In this document: positions 17,065-24,251 of the stretch, piece after piece
How the letters are laid out: each line of letters opens with the position of its first letter
How positions within the stretch are numbered: the stretch's first letter is position 1
Origin: UMGS1387 sp045539625
GTDB lineage: Bacteria; Bacillota; Clostridia; Oscillospirales; CAG-382
Reading direction: 5' to 3'
NCBI GenBank assembly: GCA_045539625.1
Contig: JAZQFS010000118.1
Span: forward strand, 1-27,700
DNA: 27,700 nt
Program-made: the position numbers and the translations under genes
Notes under the pieces: model-generated
Databases searched by the model: none
Told to the model about the DNA's origin: nothing
The model's input: the letters and a program-made list of their open reading frames with translations, nothing else

Positions 17065-18375
17065 TCACAATCCTAACGCCGCATCCACAAATTCATAGCC
17101 GTCGCATGGAACAACAGTAATTTCCACACCCAGCTTTTGTGACAGCTCGTCAACGCTCATATTGTCAAGGAATAAATCGCCCTCGTGACGCAGCATAACC
17201 GTGGGAATAAGAAGCTGTCCGTAAAGCTCCTCGTCCTTTAAACGGTCATACAAATCCTGTCCCACAAGAAGACCTGCCACCGTCACCGAATGACCGAAAA
17301 ACTCGTTTTCCGCCATATACACCTTAAAGGTAAGACCTTCAAAGCTTTCTTCCAGCTTCTTCGCCATACGGCTGATGAAACCGTACGCCGCCTTTCCTGT
17401 CACGGCAGAAATACATCTGGGCTTGTCAAGCCTGAAGCCGTCTTCAAGCAATTCTTCTATACGGTCATATGTTTCATTGTTCTGACTTCTAATAAGACCT
17501 ACGCCGTTGTCAAGCTGAGGATAGCCGTCGTAATAATCCTCGTCAGGCACATCAAGCTCTGCCTTAAGATACCATTCGTCGGCACACTGTACAATTCTGT
17601 GACCTGTTTTTTGTTCAAATTCACGGCGTTTTTTGTCTACAAGAGCAATAACCTCGGCTGCATCTTCCTTTGAAAAATCCTGTAAAGGATACAGACCTTC
17701 CCTGTGCTTAGTAAGTCCCGAGGGTACAACCGCAATACTTTCAACGCTTGGAAAATATGCTGCCAAATCGTCAAGAGTTTTTTCAAGCTCTTTGCCGTCA
17801 TTCAAGCCCTTGCACAGAACAATCTGACAGTTCATACTGATTCCGCCGTCACGGAAGGTGTCCATATGGCGAAGACTGTCCCCTGCAAAGCGGTTGTTGA
17901 GCATCTTGCAGCGTAAATCCTTGTTGGTGGTGTGAACGGAAATATTGATGGGGGAAATTCTCATTTTAACAAGCCTTGCCGCCTCATCGTCGGACATATT
18001 TGTAAGCGTCACGTAATTTCCGTAGAAAAATGACATTCTTGAGTCATCGTCCTTGAAGTAGCACATAGGACGCATACCTTTTGGGTTCTGGTCAATAAAG
18101 CAGAACACGCACTTGTTGGTGCAGGAATGTTTTTCGTCCATAAGATAGGTTTCAAATTCAAGCCCCAAATCGTCATATTGAGGCTTTTTCACGGTAAAAA
18201 GCAAAGGAGCACCGTCACGCTCCACCTTTATGTCAAGCTTTTTCTCGGTGATGTAAAACCTGTAGTCAAGCACGTCACGTATTTCGTTGCCGTTTACCGA
18301 CACAAGAACATCGCCTGCCGTAATACCCGCCTTTTCGGCGATGGATTTTTTTTCGATACCCGTAATTTTTACCAT
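17065..18375 (-). CDS. DUF512 family protein with PDZ and radical-SAM-like Fe-S domains
   Basis: This 436-residue protein opens with a PDZ-like domain (about 1-65, with KAGITAGDVLVSVNG). It then has a Cys cluster C85-x3-C89-x2-C92 in a radical-SAM-like setting (CVFCFIDQ), and ends with the DUF512 domain. The combination is that of the TIGR03279-like family of putative Fe-S oxidoreductases. The Cx3Cx2C arrangement fits binding of a 4Fe-4S cluster, but the reaction is unknown. In Clostridia the gene is often found beside der, and der is the next gene here beyond repeat copy 5. The ribosome site (GGTGAAAGC) is weak. Two overlapping terminator-like hairpins precede the gene on the same strand, so it may depend on readthrough from rpmF or on a promoter I cannot see. 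Confidence 0.85.
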   Translation of the reverse strand: MVKITGIEKKSIAEKAGITAGDVLVSVNGNEIRDVLDYRFYITEKKLDIKVERDGAPLLFTVKKPQYDDLGLEFETYLMDEKHSCTNKCVFCFIDQNPKGMRPMCYFKDDDSRMSFFYGNYVTLTNMSDDEAARLVKMRISPINISVHTTNKDLRCKMLNNRFAGDSLRHMDTFRDGGISMNCQIVLCKGLNDGKELEKTLDDLAAYFPSVESIAVVPSGLTKHREGLYPLQDFSKEDAAEVIALVDKKRREFEQKTGHRIVQCADEWYLKAELDVPDEDYYDGYPQLDNGVGLIRSQNNETYDRIEELLEDGFRLDKPRCISAVTGKAAYGFISRMAKKLEESFEGLTFKVYMAENEFFGHSVTVAGLLVGQDLYDRLKDEELYGQLLIPTVMLRHEGDLFLDNMSVDELSQKLGVEITVVPCDGYEFVDAALGL

Positions 18376-18464
18376 GCTTTCACCAGCCCTTCAAAAACAA
18401 AGCTCTGCAACACAACGGCAAAAGTGCCTCATTACGGCAAAAACCTTGCATTGCAAAATAAAAA

Positions 18465-18522
18465 GAGCATCTTCGTCAACAAAGCAAAAAGGAAGGTGAT
18501 GCTCAAAACGGCAAAACCTTCC
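18465..18522 (-). terminator. Overlapping, mutually exclusive terminator-like hairpins after rpmF
   Basis: On the minus strand, GGAAGGT (18522-18516) pairs with ACCTTCC (18497-18491) and is followed by TTTTT. A second hairpin pairs GAGCATC (18504-18498) with GATGCTC (18471-18465), followed by TTTTTATTTT. The 5' arm of the second lies in the loop of the first, and the 3' arm of the first lies in the loop of the second. Both cannot form as simple stem-loops at once. The simplest reading is the rpmF operon terminator; an attenuator for the DUF512 gene is possible. Confidence 0.65.
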
Positions 18523-18560
18523 CTTATTTCGCTAAAGATGCGCCACGGTACAAGGACAGC

Positions 18561-18758
18561 TTACGCTTCCTGTACTTTTTCTTCAGAGGAAATGTATTCC
18601 TTGCCGGCGTATGTTCCGCAGTTCTTGCAAACTCTGTGTGAAAGAATAAATTCTCCGCACTTAGGGCACTTTGTCATGCCGGGCAAGCCAAGCTTCCATA
18701 CATTGCTGCGTCTCTTGTCGCGTCTCGCCTTGGAGACCTTTCTCTTCGGTACTGCCAT
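18561..18758 (-). CDS. rpmF: Ribosomal protein L32 (zinc-binding type)
   Basis: L32 is a small protein of the large ribosomal subunit. The 65-residue sequence has the MAVPKRKVSKARRDKRRS start of the family and a complete zinc ribbon, C31-x2-C34 and C44-x2-C47. It is therefore the zinc-requiring form, not the cysteine-free paralogue used under zinc limitation. An excellent AGGAGGTG ribosome site precedes the ATG. It follows yceD by 59 bp on the same strand, a pairing conserved across many bacteria, and shares the yceD promoter. Confidence 0.97.
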   Translation of the reverse strand: MAVPKRKVSKARRDKRRSNVWKLGLPGMTKCPKCGEFILSHRVCKNCGTYAGKEYISSEEKVQEA

Positions 18759-18817
18759 TTTTCGGCACCTCCTAAATCTGTAAATTATTAAACATATTCA
18801 AAGCAAAGACTATTTTA

Positions 18818-19387
18818 CTACTTTTCTTGATAATTGTCAAGTAGTTTTTTCAAATCTGTCAGTCGGTTTCCTCTCTGAGGCATCGTGCAGGAGCATGCAG
18901 ATACATTCAGGTCGGTTCCGCACACGGGACAAAGTCCCCGACAGTCTTCCCTGCATAAAACCCTTTGCGGAAGCGAGAGATAGAACAGAGTGCGGGCAGC
19001 CTCCGTCACGTCAAGTACACCGCCCGGTGCAATAACGTATTCTTCGCTGTCGTTGTCCTCGTCTCTTGTAATTCCGTAGGTTGCTTCTATGCAAAGCGTC
19101 TTTGTCAACTCTTTGGTACACCTTGCACAAGCACAGGTGTATTCGCCCTCAATCTTCAAATCAAGGGCAATATAGCTTTCCGCACCTGCTCTTCCCCTTG
19201 CCTTTTCGTACACTCTTGCGTGAACGTCAGGCTCATTTGCAAATTCAAACTCTGCCGAGTCCTCCTTCACGCCGTCAATGGGAAAATCAAGCACGATTTC
19301 CGAAAGCTCGCCGTTGTACAGCTTTGATACATCAACTCTGTCAGGCGAAAAAACGGTGCTGTTAGCCGTCAAGCTGTGATTCCTCAT
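18818..19387 (-). CDS. yceD: YceD/DUF177 family protein
   Basis: Members of this family are encoded next to rpmF in many bacteria and are linked to 23S rRNA accumulation or ribosome assembly; the molecular role is unsettled. The C-terminal half has the family signature, CREDCRGLCPVCGTDLN, followed by a CSC motif. An upstream CACARC pair may help bind a metal. I place the start at ATG 19387 (189 residues), which follows AAGGA at 8 nt. A longer in-frame start at 19417 has no ribosome site and would lie only about 17 nt after the predicted transcription start. A consensus promoter at 19441-19469 serves this gene and rpmF. Confidence 0.88.
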   Translation of the reverse strand: MRNHSLTANSTVFSPDRVDVSKLYNGELSEIVLDFPIDGVKEDSAEFEFANEPDVHARVYEKARGRAGAESYIALDLKIEGEYTCACARCTKELTKTLCIEATYGITRDEDNDSEEYVIAPGGVLDVTEAARTLFYLSLPQRVLCREDCRGLCPVCGTDLNVSACSCTMPQRGNRLTDLKKLLDNYQEK

Positions 19388-19440
19388 CACAACCGTCCTT
19401 TCCGACCGTACACGCATTTCTGCGGACAGTCACAAATGAT

Positions 19441-19469
19441 ATTATATACTAAAGTTTTACGTTTGTCAA
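19441..19469 (-). promoter_or_regulatory. Consensus SigA promoter for yceD-rpmF
   Basis: On the minus strand, TTGACA (19469-19464) and TATAAT (19446-19441) are both exact, with a 17-bp spacer. A 6-bp inverted repeat, GTTTGT/ACAAAC with 10 bp between the arms (19461-19466 and 19477-19482), overlaps the -35 and could be an operator, but is short enough to be chance. Confidence 0.9.
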
Positions 19470-19509
19470 CAATTATACAAACTTTTTTGTGAACATTTTT
19501 TTAATTTTA

Positions 19510-21636
19510 TCAAACATCAAGATTAGTAACGTACTTCGCATTCTTCTGAATAAAGTCACGTCTGGGCTCAACCTTTTCACCCATAAGAAGTGAGAAGGTT
19601 TCGTCCGCCTTGATGGCATCTTCAATGTCAACCCTGATGATAGTTCTTCTTTCGGGGTCCATGGTAGTTTCCCAAAGCTGGTCGTCGTTCATTTCACCAA
19701 GACCTTTGTATCTCTGGGTGTTTACTCCCGCGGTGCCGAGCTCTTCGATATACATATCTCTTTCTTCGTCCGAGAAGGCATATCTTACCTGCTTGCCCTT
19801 GTAAACCTTGTAAAGAGGAGGCATGGCACAGAAAATGTGTCCCTGCTCAATAAGAGGACGCATATGTCTGTAGAACAACGTCAGGAGCAGTGTTTTGATG
19901 TGAGCACCGTCAACGTCGGCATCGGCCATGATAATGATTTTGCCGTATCTCAGCTTTTCCATATCAAATTCTTCGCCCACGCCGCATCCGATGGCTATAA
20001 TAATAGGCTTAATCTGCTCGCTGGAGAAAACTCTGTCAAGTCTTGCCTTTTCAACATTGAGAATTTTACCTCTCATGGCAAGAATTGCCTGGAAACGGCT
20101 GTCACGGCCAACCTTTGCAGTACCGCCCGCAGAGTCTCCTTCGACAAGGAACAGTTCGGATTCGTTGACGTCCTTTGTCTGACAGTCCGCAAGCTTGCCG
20201 GGAAGGCTTGTACCTTCAAGAGCCGACTTTCTTCTTGTAAGCTCTCTTGCCTTTCTTGCCGCTTCTCTTACTCTTGCCGACTGAATTGCCTTTTCAAGTA
20301 TTGTTCTTCCCACCGCAGGATTTTCTTCAAGGTATTCACCCAGCTTTTCCTGCACAAGACTTTCAACAAGTCCCTTGATTTCAGCGTTGCCAAGCTTGCT
20401 CTTTGTCTGACCTTCAAACTGTGCTTCGGGAAGCTTTACGCTGACAATGGCACATATACCCTCTCTTGCATCCTCGCCCGAAAGATTCTTGTCGTCGGCC
20501 TTGAGATAGTTGTACTTTTTGCCGTATTCGTTAAGCACCTTTGTAAGGGAGTTCTTGAAGCCCGTTTCATGCATACCGCCCTCGATGGTGTTGATGTTGT
20601 TGGCAAAGGTAACAAGCGTTTCGTTGTAGGTATCGTTGTACTGAAGGGCAACCTCTATTGTAACATCGCCCTTTTTGCCTGCAACGTAAATAACGTCATC
20701 GTGAAGCATTTTTGCGTGCTTTTTGTTGTTGAGGAATTCAACGTAGCTCTTGATACCGCCCTCAAAGCAAAGCTCTGCGTGTCTCTTGTGCTCGTCCTTG
20801 ACCTTGCCCATACCCTTTTCAAGAGTAAGGATGCCTTCTTCCATTTCCTCATCGTCTTCAACCTCGGCAACGTCCGAAAGCGTGCCCTCGTCACCTGTGA
20901 TTTCAAGTGCCTCGTCCTCAATGTCACGAAGGTCGATAAGCTCAATTGTAAGACCTGCGTTGAGGAACGCCTGCTCACGAAGACGTGTTAATACTGTCTG
21001 ATAGTCAAAAACAAGCTCGTCAAAAATCTCAGGATCGGGCTTAAAGCGAACGTAAAGACCGTGCTTTTCCGTCTCGCCCTCGTCCTTTATGGGACGTGCC
21101 ACAACGCCTCTTTCAAAGCGTTCTGTCAATCTTCTTCCGCCGTGGCAGTTTTCAATTTCCGTCCATTCGCTAAGAGCATTTACAACAGACGCACCAACGC
21201 CGTGAAGACCGCCCGAAATTTTGTAGCCGTCTCCACCGAACTTACCGCCTGCATGAAGCACCGTGAATACAACTTCAACGGTGGGAATACCCATTTTAGG
21301 GTGAATACCGTTGGGCACACCTCTGCCGTTGTCCTGTACCGAAACGGAGTTGTCCTCGTGAAGAGTAACGGTGATTTTGTTACAAATACCTGCAAGAGCC
21401 TCGTCTATGGAGTTGTCCACAATTTCATAGATAAGGTGGTGCAGACCTCGAACAGACGTGGAACCGATGTACATACCCGGTCTTTTTCTAACCGCCTCAA
21501 GACCTTCAAGCACCTGAATCTGGCTTTCGTCGTATTCGTGAGCATTCTCGTCAACAGCCGAATCCTTCATGCTTACGGTATCGCTGAAGCCTTCCTTCAC
21601 TTCTTCGTTTGTTGTGTTGAGATTGTTGTCATTCAT
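19510..21636 (-). CDS. gyrB: DNA gyrase subunit B
   Basis: GyrB is the ATPase subunit of gyrase, which introduces negative supercoils with GyrA. After an acidic N-terminal leader come the GHKL ATPase motifs (EIVDNSIDEA, NGRGVPNGIHP, GGLHGVGASVVN). The TOPRIM motifs follow: EGDSAGG starting near residue 499, and DADVDG. The C-terminus ends in the usual QKNAKYV region. The preferred start is ATG 21636 (708 residues), 13 nt after AAGGAG; an in-frame ATG at 21660 precedes that ribosome site. The protein is longer than a typical 640-residue GyrB because of the N-terminal leader and an acidic insert (DVAEVEDDEEMEEG region). remB and recF lie just upstream, but gyrA does not follow. Confidence 0.97.
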   Translation of the reverse strand: MNDNNLNTTNEEVKEGFSDTVSMKDSAVDENAHEYDESQIQVLEGLEAVRKRPGMYIGSTSVRGLHHLIYEIVDNSIDEALAGICNKITVTLHEDNSVSVQDNGRGVPNGIHPKMGIPTVEVVFTVLHAGGKFGGDGYKISGGLHGVGASVVNALSEWTEIENCHGGRRLTERFERGVVARPIKDEGETEKHGLYVRFKPDPEIFDELVFDYQTVLTRLREQAFLNAGLTIELIDLRDIEDEALEITGDEGTLSDVAEVEDDEEMEEGILTLEKGMGKVKDEHKRHAELCFEGGIKSYVEFLNNKKHAKMLHDDVIYVAGKKGDVTIEVALQYNDTYNETLVTFANNINTIEGGMHETGFKNSLTKVLNEYGKKYNYLKADDKNLSGEDAREGICAIVSVKLPEAQFEGQTKSKLGNAEIKGLVESLVQEKLGEYLEENPAVGRTILEKAIQSARVREAARKARELTRRKSALEGTSLPGKLADCQTKDVNESELFLVEGDSAGGTAKVGRDSRFQAILAMRGKILNVEKARLDRVFSSEQIKPIIIAIGCGVGEEFDMEKLRYGKIIIMADADVDGAHIKTLLLTLFYRHMRPLIEQGHIFCAMPPLYKVYKGKQVRYAFSDEERDMYIEELGTAGVNTQRYKGLGEMNDDQLWETTMDPERRTIIRVDIEDAIKADETFSLLMGEKVEPRRDFIQKNAKYVTNLDV

Positions 21637-21688
21637 GGTTTTGCTATTGCTCCTTGTCATATTTTAGCTTTGCTGAATTACTTTAAAA

Positions 21689-21979
21689 TTACAGATGTGC
21701 GTTTTTACGCCTGAATCTGCCCTCTATTGCAGAGGTGGACAGCTGAGTCATATAGACCAGCTCCTTTCTGCCGTTTGTGCACAGCACAAAGGATTTGGGA
21801 ATATCGTAGCCCACCGAGATAAGATGACCTTCGCTTTCGCTTTTTGACAGAAAACGCTTGGTGTCCGTCTTGGTGCTTGAGGTGTCAAGATCGAAAATTC
21901 CCAGTATTTCGCTTTTTTCCACAATCTGCGTTCCCCCGATATTTATAAAGGGATTGCTTCTGCTGTCCTTAAAATTCAT
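21689..21979 (-). CDS. remB: RemB-like protein (DUF370, extracellular matrix regulator family)
   Basis: This 96-residue protein resembles B. subtilis YaaB/RemB, a small DUF370 protein. It has the short N-terminal INIGG motif and the central FDLDTSS segment, and ends with FVLCTNGRKELVYMTQLSTSAIEGR, given here as key words FVLC, YMTQLS and EGR. RemA and RemB affect biofilm matrix genes in B. subtilis; RemA is a DNA-binding activator, and RemB is less understood. Its place between recF and gyrB is the same as in B. subtilis and supports the call. AAAAGGG lies 7 nt before the start. The gaps of about 21 bp to recF and about 50 bp to gyrB fit one transcript. Confidence 0.85.
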   Translation of the reverse strand: MNFKDSRSNPFINIGGTQIVEKSEILGIFDLDTSSTKTDTKRFLSKSESEGHLISVGYDIPKSFVLCTNGRKELVYMTQLSTSAIEGRFRRKNAHL

Positions 21980-22000
21980 TGTTGTACCCTTTTCAGATAA

Positions 22001-23221
22001 TCAAATGTTGTATTTTCCGCCGTCAACAAGAATAATCCTTCTTCCCTCAATTTCGGGAATGGAGGCCTTGTCGCAGGCAGTTATGATGCACTGTCTTGCT
22101 TCAAGCATTCTGCACAGTCTGTAACGGCGCTCGTTGTCAAGCTCGCTGAACAGGTCGTCAAGCAGAAAAACGGGATACTCCGCACATTTTTCCTTTACGA
22201 TTTCGCCCTCCGCCATTTTTATGGCAAGCACTGCGCTTCTTTGCTGTCCCTGAGAGCCGAAGGTTCTTGCGGCATATGAGGCGGCACTTGAAAAAACATT
22301 GTCATCGGCGTCATTGCCGTCATCGTCGTCGCAAGCCTTGCATATTGCCTCTGTGATGTCACGGTTTCCCTCGTTTTTTGAAATATAAATCACAAGCTCG
22401 TCCCTGTGAGGACCGTTTGACGTTCTGCCAAGCTCGGCATCCCGCCGTGAGCTTTTTTTGTACATCTCGTAAAGTGCATCGCAGCACGCCTTTTCGTCAG
22501 ACAAATCCTCCGCCTGTACCCTGCTGACATACTTTACAAACAGACCTTCGTTTCCGCCTGCTATTTTTTCGTAGGCATCACAAGCATATCTGCACAGGCT
22601 TTCACAGTAAAGCCCTCTTTGCTTTATAATCACACCGCCTGCCGAGGCAAGCTGACAGTTGAGCACGTCAAGATAGTCAAAGTCAACCTTCTGACCTCTG
22701 ATTTTTGCATTTTTAAGATAGTTGTTACGCTGGGCAAGTATTTTTGAGTACTGATTGAGTGCTCTGACAAAGCCCGGTCTTATCTGACACAGGGCGATAT
22801 CCACAAGCCTTCGCCTCTCCTCGGGAGCACCCTTTACCAGCTCTAAGTGGTCGGGAGTAAACAGCACCGCCCTGAAGTTGCCCAAAAACTCCGAGGCTCT
22901 GTCAACGGCATTTCCTTCAACGAACATTGCCTTTTTTGCACCCTGTCCGCTGTTCATAAAGCTGACCGACATATTTCTTCCTTTGACATTGGCTTCATCA
23001 AAGCATATACCGACTCTTGCAAAATCCTCGCCGTGTTTTATAAAATCCCTTTCCGACTTTGTGCGAAAGCTTTTTCCTGCGGCAAAAAGATAAATTGCCT
23101 CTAAGGTATTTGTCTTGCCTGCGGCATTTGAGCCGTACAGCACATTGAGACCGTCTGAAAATTCGGGGGGATTTTCACACAGGTTGCGGAAATTTTCCGT
23201 CTGAAGAAAATTCAGCTTCAT
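22001..23221 (-). CDS. recF: DNA replication and repair protein RecF
   Basis: RecF is an SMC-like ATPase that, with RecO and RecR, loads RecA at gaps in single-stranded DNA. The 406-residue protein has Walker A GSNAAGKT at 30-37, the ABC-type signature region FGSQGQQR, and Walker B LDDLFSELD near the C-terminus. An Asp-rich insert (ACDDDDGNDADD) precedes the signature and makes the protein somewhat longer than usual. Its ATG overlaps the wecG stop as TAATG with no ribosome site of its own, so translation is probably coupled to wecG. recF-remB-gyrB is part of the origin-linked cluster of Bacillota, but dnaA and dnaN do not precede it here. Confidence 0.95.
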   Translation of the reverse strand: MKLNFLQTENFRNLCENPPEFSDGLNVLYGSNAAGKTNTLEAIYLFAAGKSFRTKSERDFIKHGEDFARVGICFDEANVKGRNMSVSFMNSGQGAKKAMFVEGNAVDRASEFLGNFRAVLFTPDHLELVKGAPEERRRLVDIALCQIRPGFVRALNQYSKILAQRNNYLKNAKIRGQKVDFDYLDVLNCQLASAGGVIIKQRGLYCESLCRYACDAYEKIAGGNEGLFVKYVSRVQAEDLSDEKACCDALYEMYKKSSRRDAELGRTSNGPHRDELVIYISKNEGNRDITEAICKACDDDDGNDADDNVFSSAASYAARTFGSQGQQRSAVLAIKMAEGEIVKEKCAEYPVFLLDDLFSELDNERRYRLCRMLEARQCIITACDKASIPEIEGRRIILVDGGKYNI

Positions 23222-23979
23222 TAATTTTCACAACCCTTGTTTTTGTGGATAATCGTGCCGAAGAGAAACTTGGGAAGCTTCATCATTCTGCCGATTCTCG
23301 TGGGCATGCACAGCAGTCTGTAAAACCATTCAAGGTTGGTTTTAAGGAAGAATTTGGGTGCTCTTTTTGCAACACCTGCAAAAACGTCCAAAGTGCCTCC
23401 CAGACCTGCTGCAAAATTTACATTAAGTTTATCTCTGTTATCGAAAATCCACTTTTCCTGCTTGGGTGCACCGAGGCACACAAAGAGAATTTTCGCTCCG
23501 CTGTTATTAATCTGGTCAATAATGCCGTCAACGTCATTTTCGGTAAAATAGCCGTCACGTGTGCCCACAATATTAAGTCCCTTATATTTTTCCTTCAGCT
23601 TTTGAGCCGCAACAACCGACACCGCTTCTCTTTCCTCGGTCTTTTTACCGCCGCCGAAAAAGAACACGCCGTCGCCCGTCTGTGCCGCATATTCCATCAG
23701 CTTTTCGGCAACCTCACAGCCGGGAACCTTTTGTTTCAAGGGTGTTTTTAAGATTTTTGCCGCATAAACCACGCCTATTCCGTCGGGAATAACAAGGTCT
23801 GCGGAATTAATAACCTTATACAGTTCTTTATTTTCGATACAGCCCTGCACAATTTCGGAGTTGGGTGTAAACATAACCGACACCCCGTCGTTTTTTACAA
23901 GGTCTTTAACCTTTTCCATAGCCTCGTCAAAGGTGACATCATCAAAATATACCCCTCTGACATTAACTTTTTTGTCCAT
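23221..23979 (-). CDS. WecG/TagA/CpsF family glycosyltransferase
   Basis: This is a 252-residue glycosyltransferase of family GT26. Diagnostic motifs are FTPNSEI near the start, PDGIGVV, FFFGGG, VCLGAPKQEKWI and GLGGTLDVFAG. TagA adds N-acetylmannosamine to the lipid-linked GlcNAc of wall teichoic acid; WecG and CpsF act in other surface polymers. The acceptor here is not known. The start is placed at ATG 23979, with GGGAG 7 nt before it; a longer frame from 24003 lacks a ribosome site. The gene heads a transcript with recF, remB and gyrB, an unusual partner for origin-linked DNA genes. A promoter with an overlapping inverted repeat lies upstream. Confidence 0.88.
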   Translation of the reverse strand: MDKKVNVRGVYFDDVTFDEAMEKVKDLVKNDGVSVMFTPNSEIVQGCIENKELYKVINSADLVIPDGIGVVYAAKILKTPLKQKVPGCEVAEKLMEYAAQTGDGVFFFGGGKKTEEREAVSVVAAQKLKEKYKGLNIVGTRDGYFTENDVDGIIDQINNSGAKILFVCLGAPKQEKWIFDNRDKLNVNFAAGLGGTLDVFAGVAKRAPKFFLKTNLEWFYRLLCMPTRIGRMMKLPKFLFGTIIHKNKGCEN

Positions 23980-24034
23980 TACATTTCTCCCGTAAAGTGA
24001 CATTTTTCAATTTAGAACATACTTATGCAACACT

Positions 24035-24063
24035 ATAATATCACATTTCAACCCAAAAGTAAA
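24035..24063 (-). promoter_or_regulatory. Promoter for wecG-recF-remB-gyrB
   Basis: On the minus strand, TTTACT (24063-24058, 4/6) and TATTAT (24040-24035, 5/6) are 17 bp apart. The predicted start is about 50 nt before the wecG ATG. No other candidate stands out in this 24004-24157 stretch, which is otherwise AT-rich. Confidence 0.65.
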
Positions 24064-24088
24064 TAGGTAACGATATTTGTTTACTTTT
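24055..24088. promoter_or_regulatory. 9-bp inverted repeat overlapping the wecG -35 (possible operator)
   Basis: AAAAGTAAA (24055-24063) and TTTACTTTT (24080-24088) are exact inverse complements 16 bp apart. One arm coincides with the -35 of the predicted promoter. A bound repressor there could silence transcription of wecG and the downstream recF-remB-gyrB genes. The AT-rich context raises the odds of chance. Confidence 0.4.
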
Positions 24089-24157
24089 TATCTTAGTTTT
24101 TCTTTATTTTACAAGGGTTTTCACTCTATTTTCAAGGCGGTTTTATGATTGTAATTG

Positions 24158-24222
24158 AGATAGTTTTATGTATCTTTGGGGAGTTTCGCCGTCTCATACT
24201 TTTCCCTATTCTTTTTTCGTAG
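24158..24222 (+). repeat. Extra terminal module outside repeat copy 6
   Basis: A solo terminus (GATAGTTTTATGTATCTTTG, then GGAGTTTCGCCGTCTC) has lost its TGCG hairpin and runs straight into ATACTTTTCCC and a T-rich tract before the GACGATG hairpin. The order is the same as outside copies 3 and 5. Confidence 0.7.
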
Positions 24223-24250
24223 GGGACGATGCCCACATCGTCCCGTTTTA
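24223..24250 (+). repeat. GACGATG-type hairpin
   Basis: GGGACGATG (24223-24231) pairs perfectly with CATCGTCCC (24236-24244), loop CCCA, followed by GTTTTATT. It lies between the outer and inner left ends of repeat copy 6. Confidence 0.75.
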
Positions 24251-24251
24251 T

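Noticed and set aside
19837..20991. 384-codon open frame on the plus strand opposite gyrB
   Set aside because: It lies wholly antisense to strongly conserved GyrB coding sequence. Its Cys/Phe/Leu-rich translation is what the reverse of this codon usage produces, and no promoter or ribosome site is seen.
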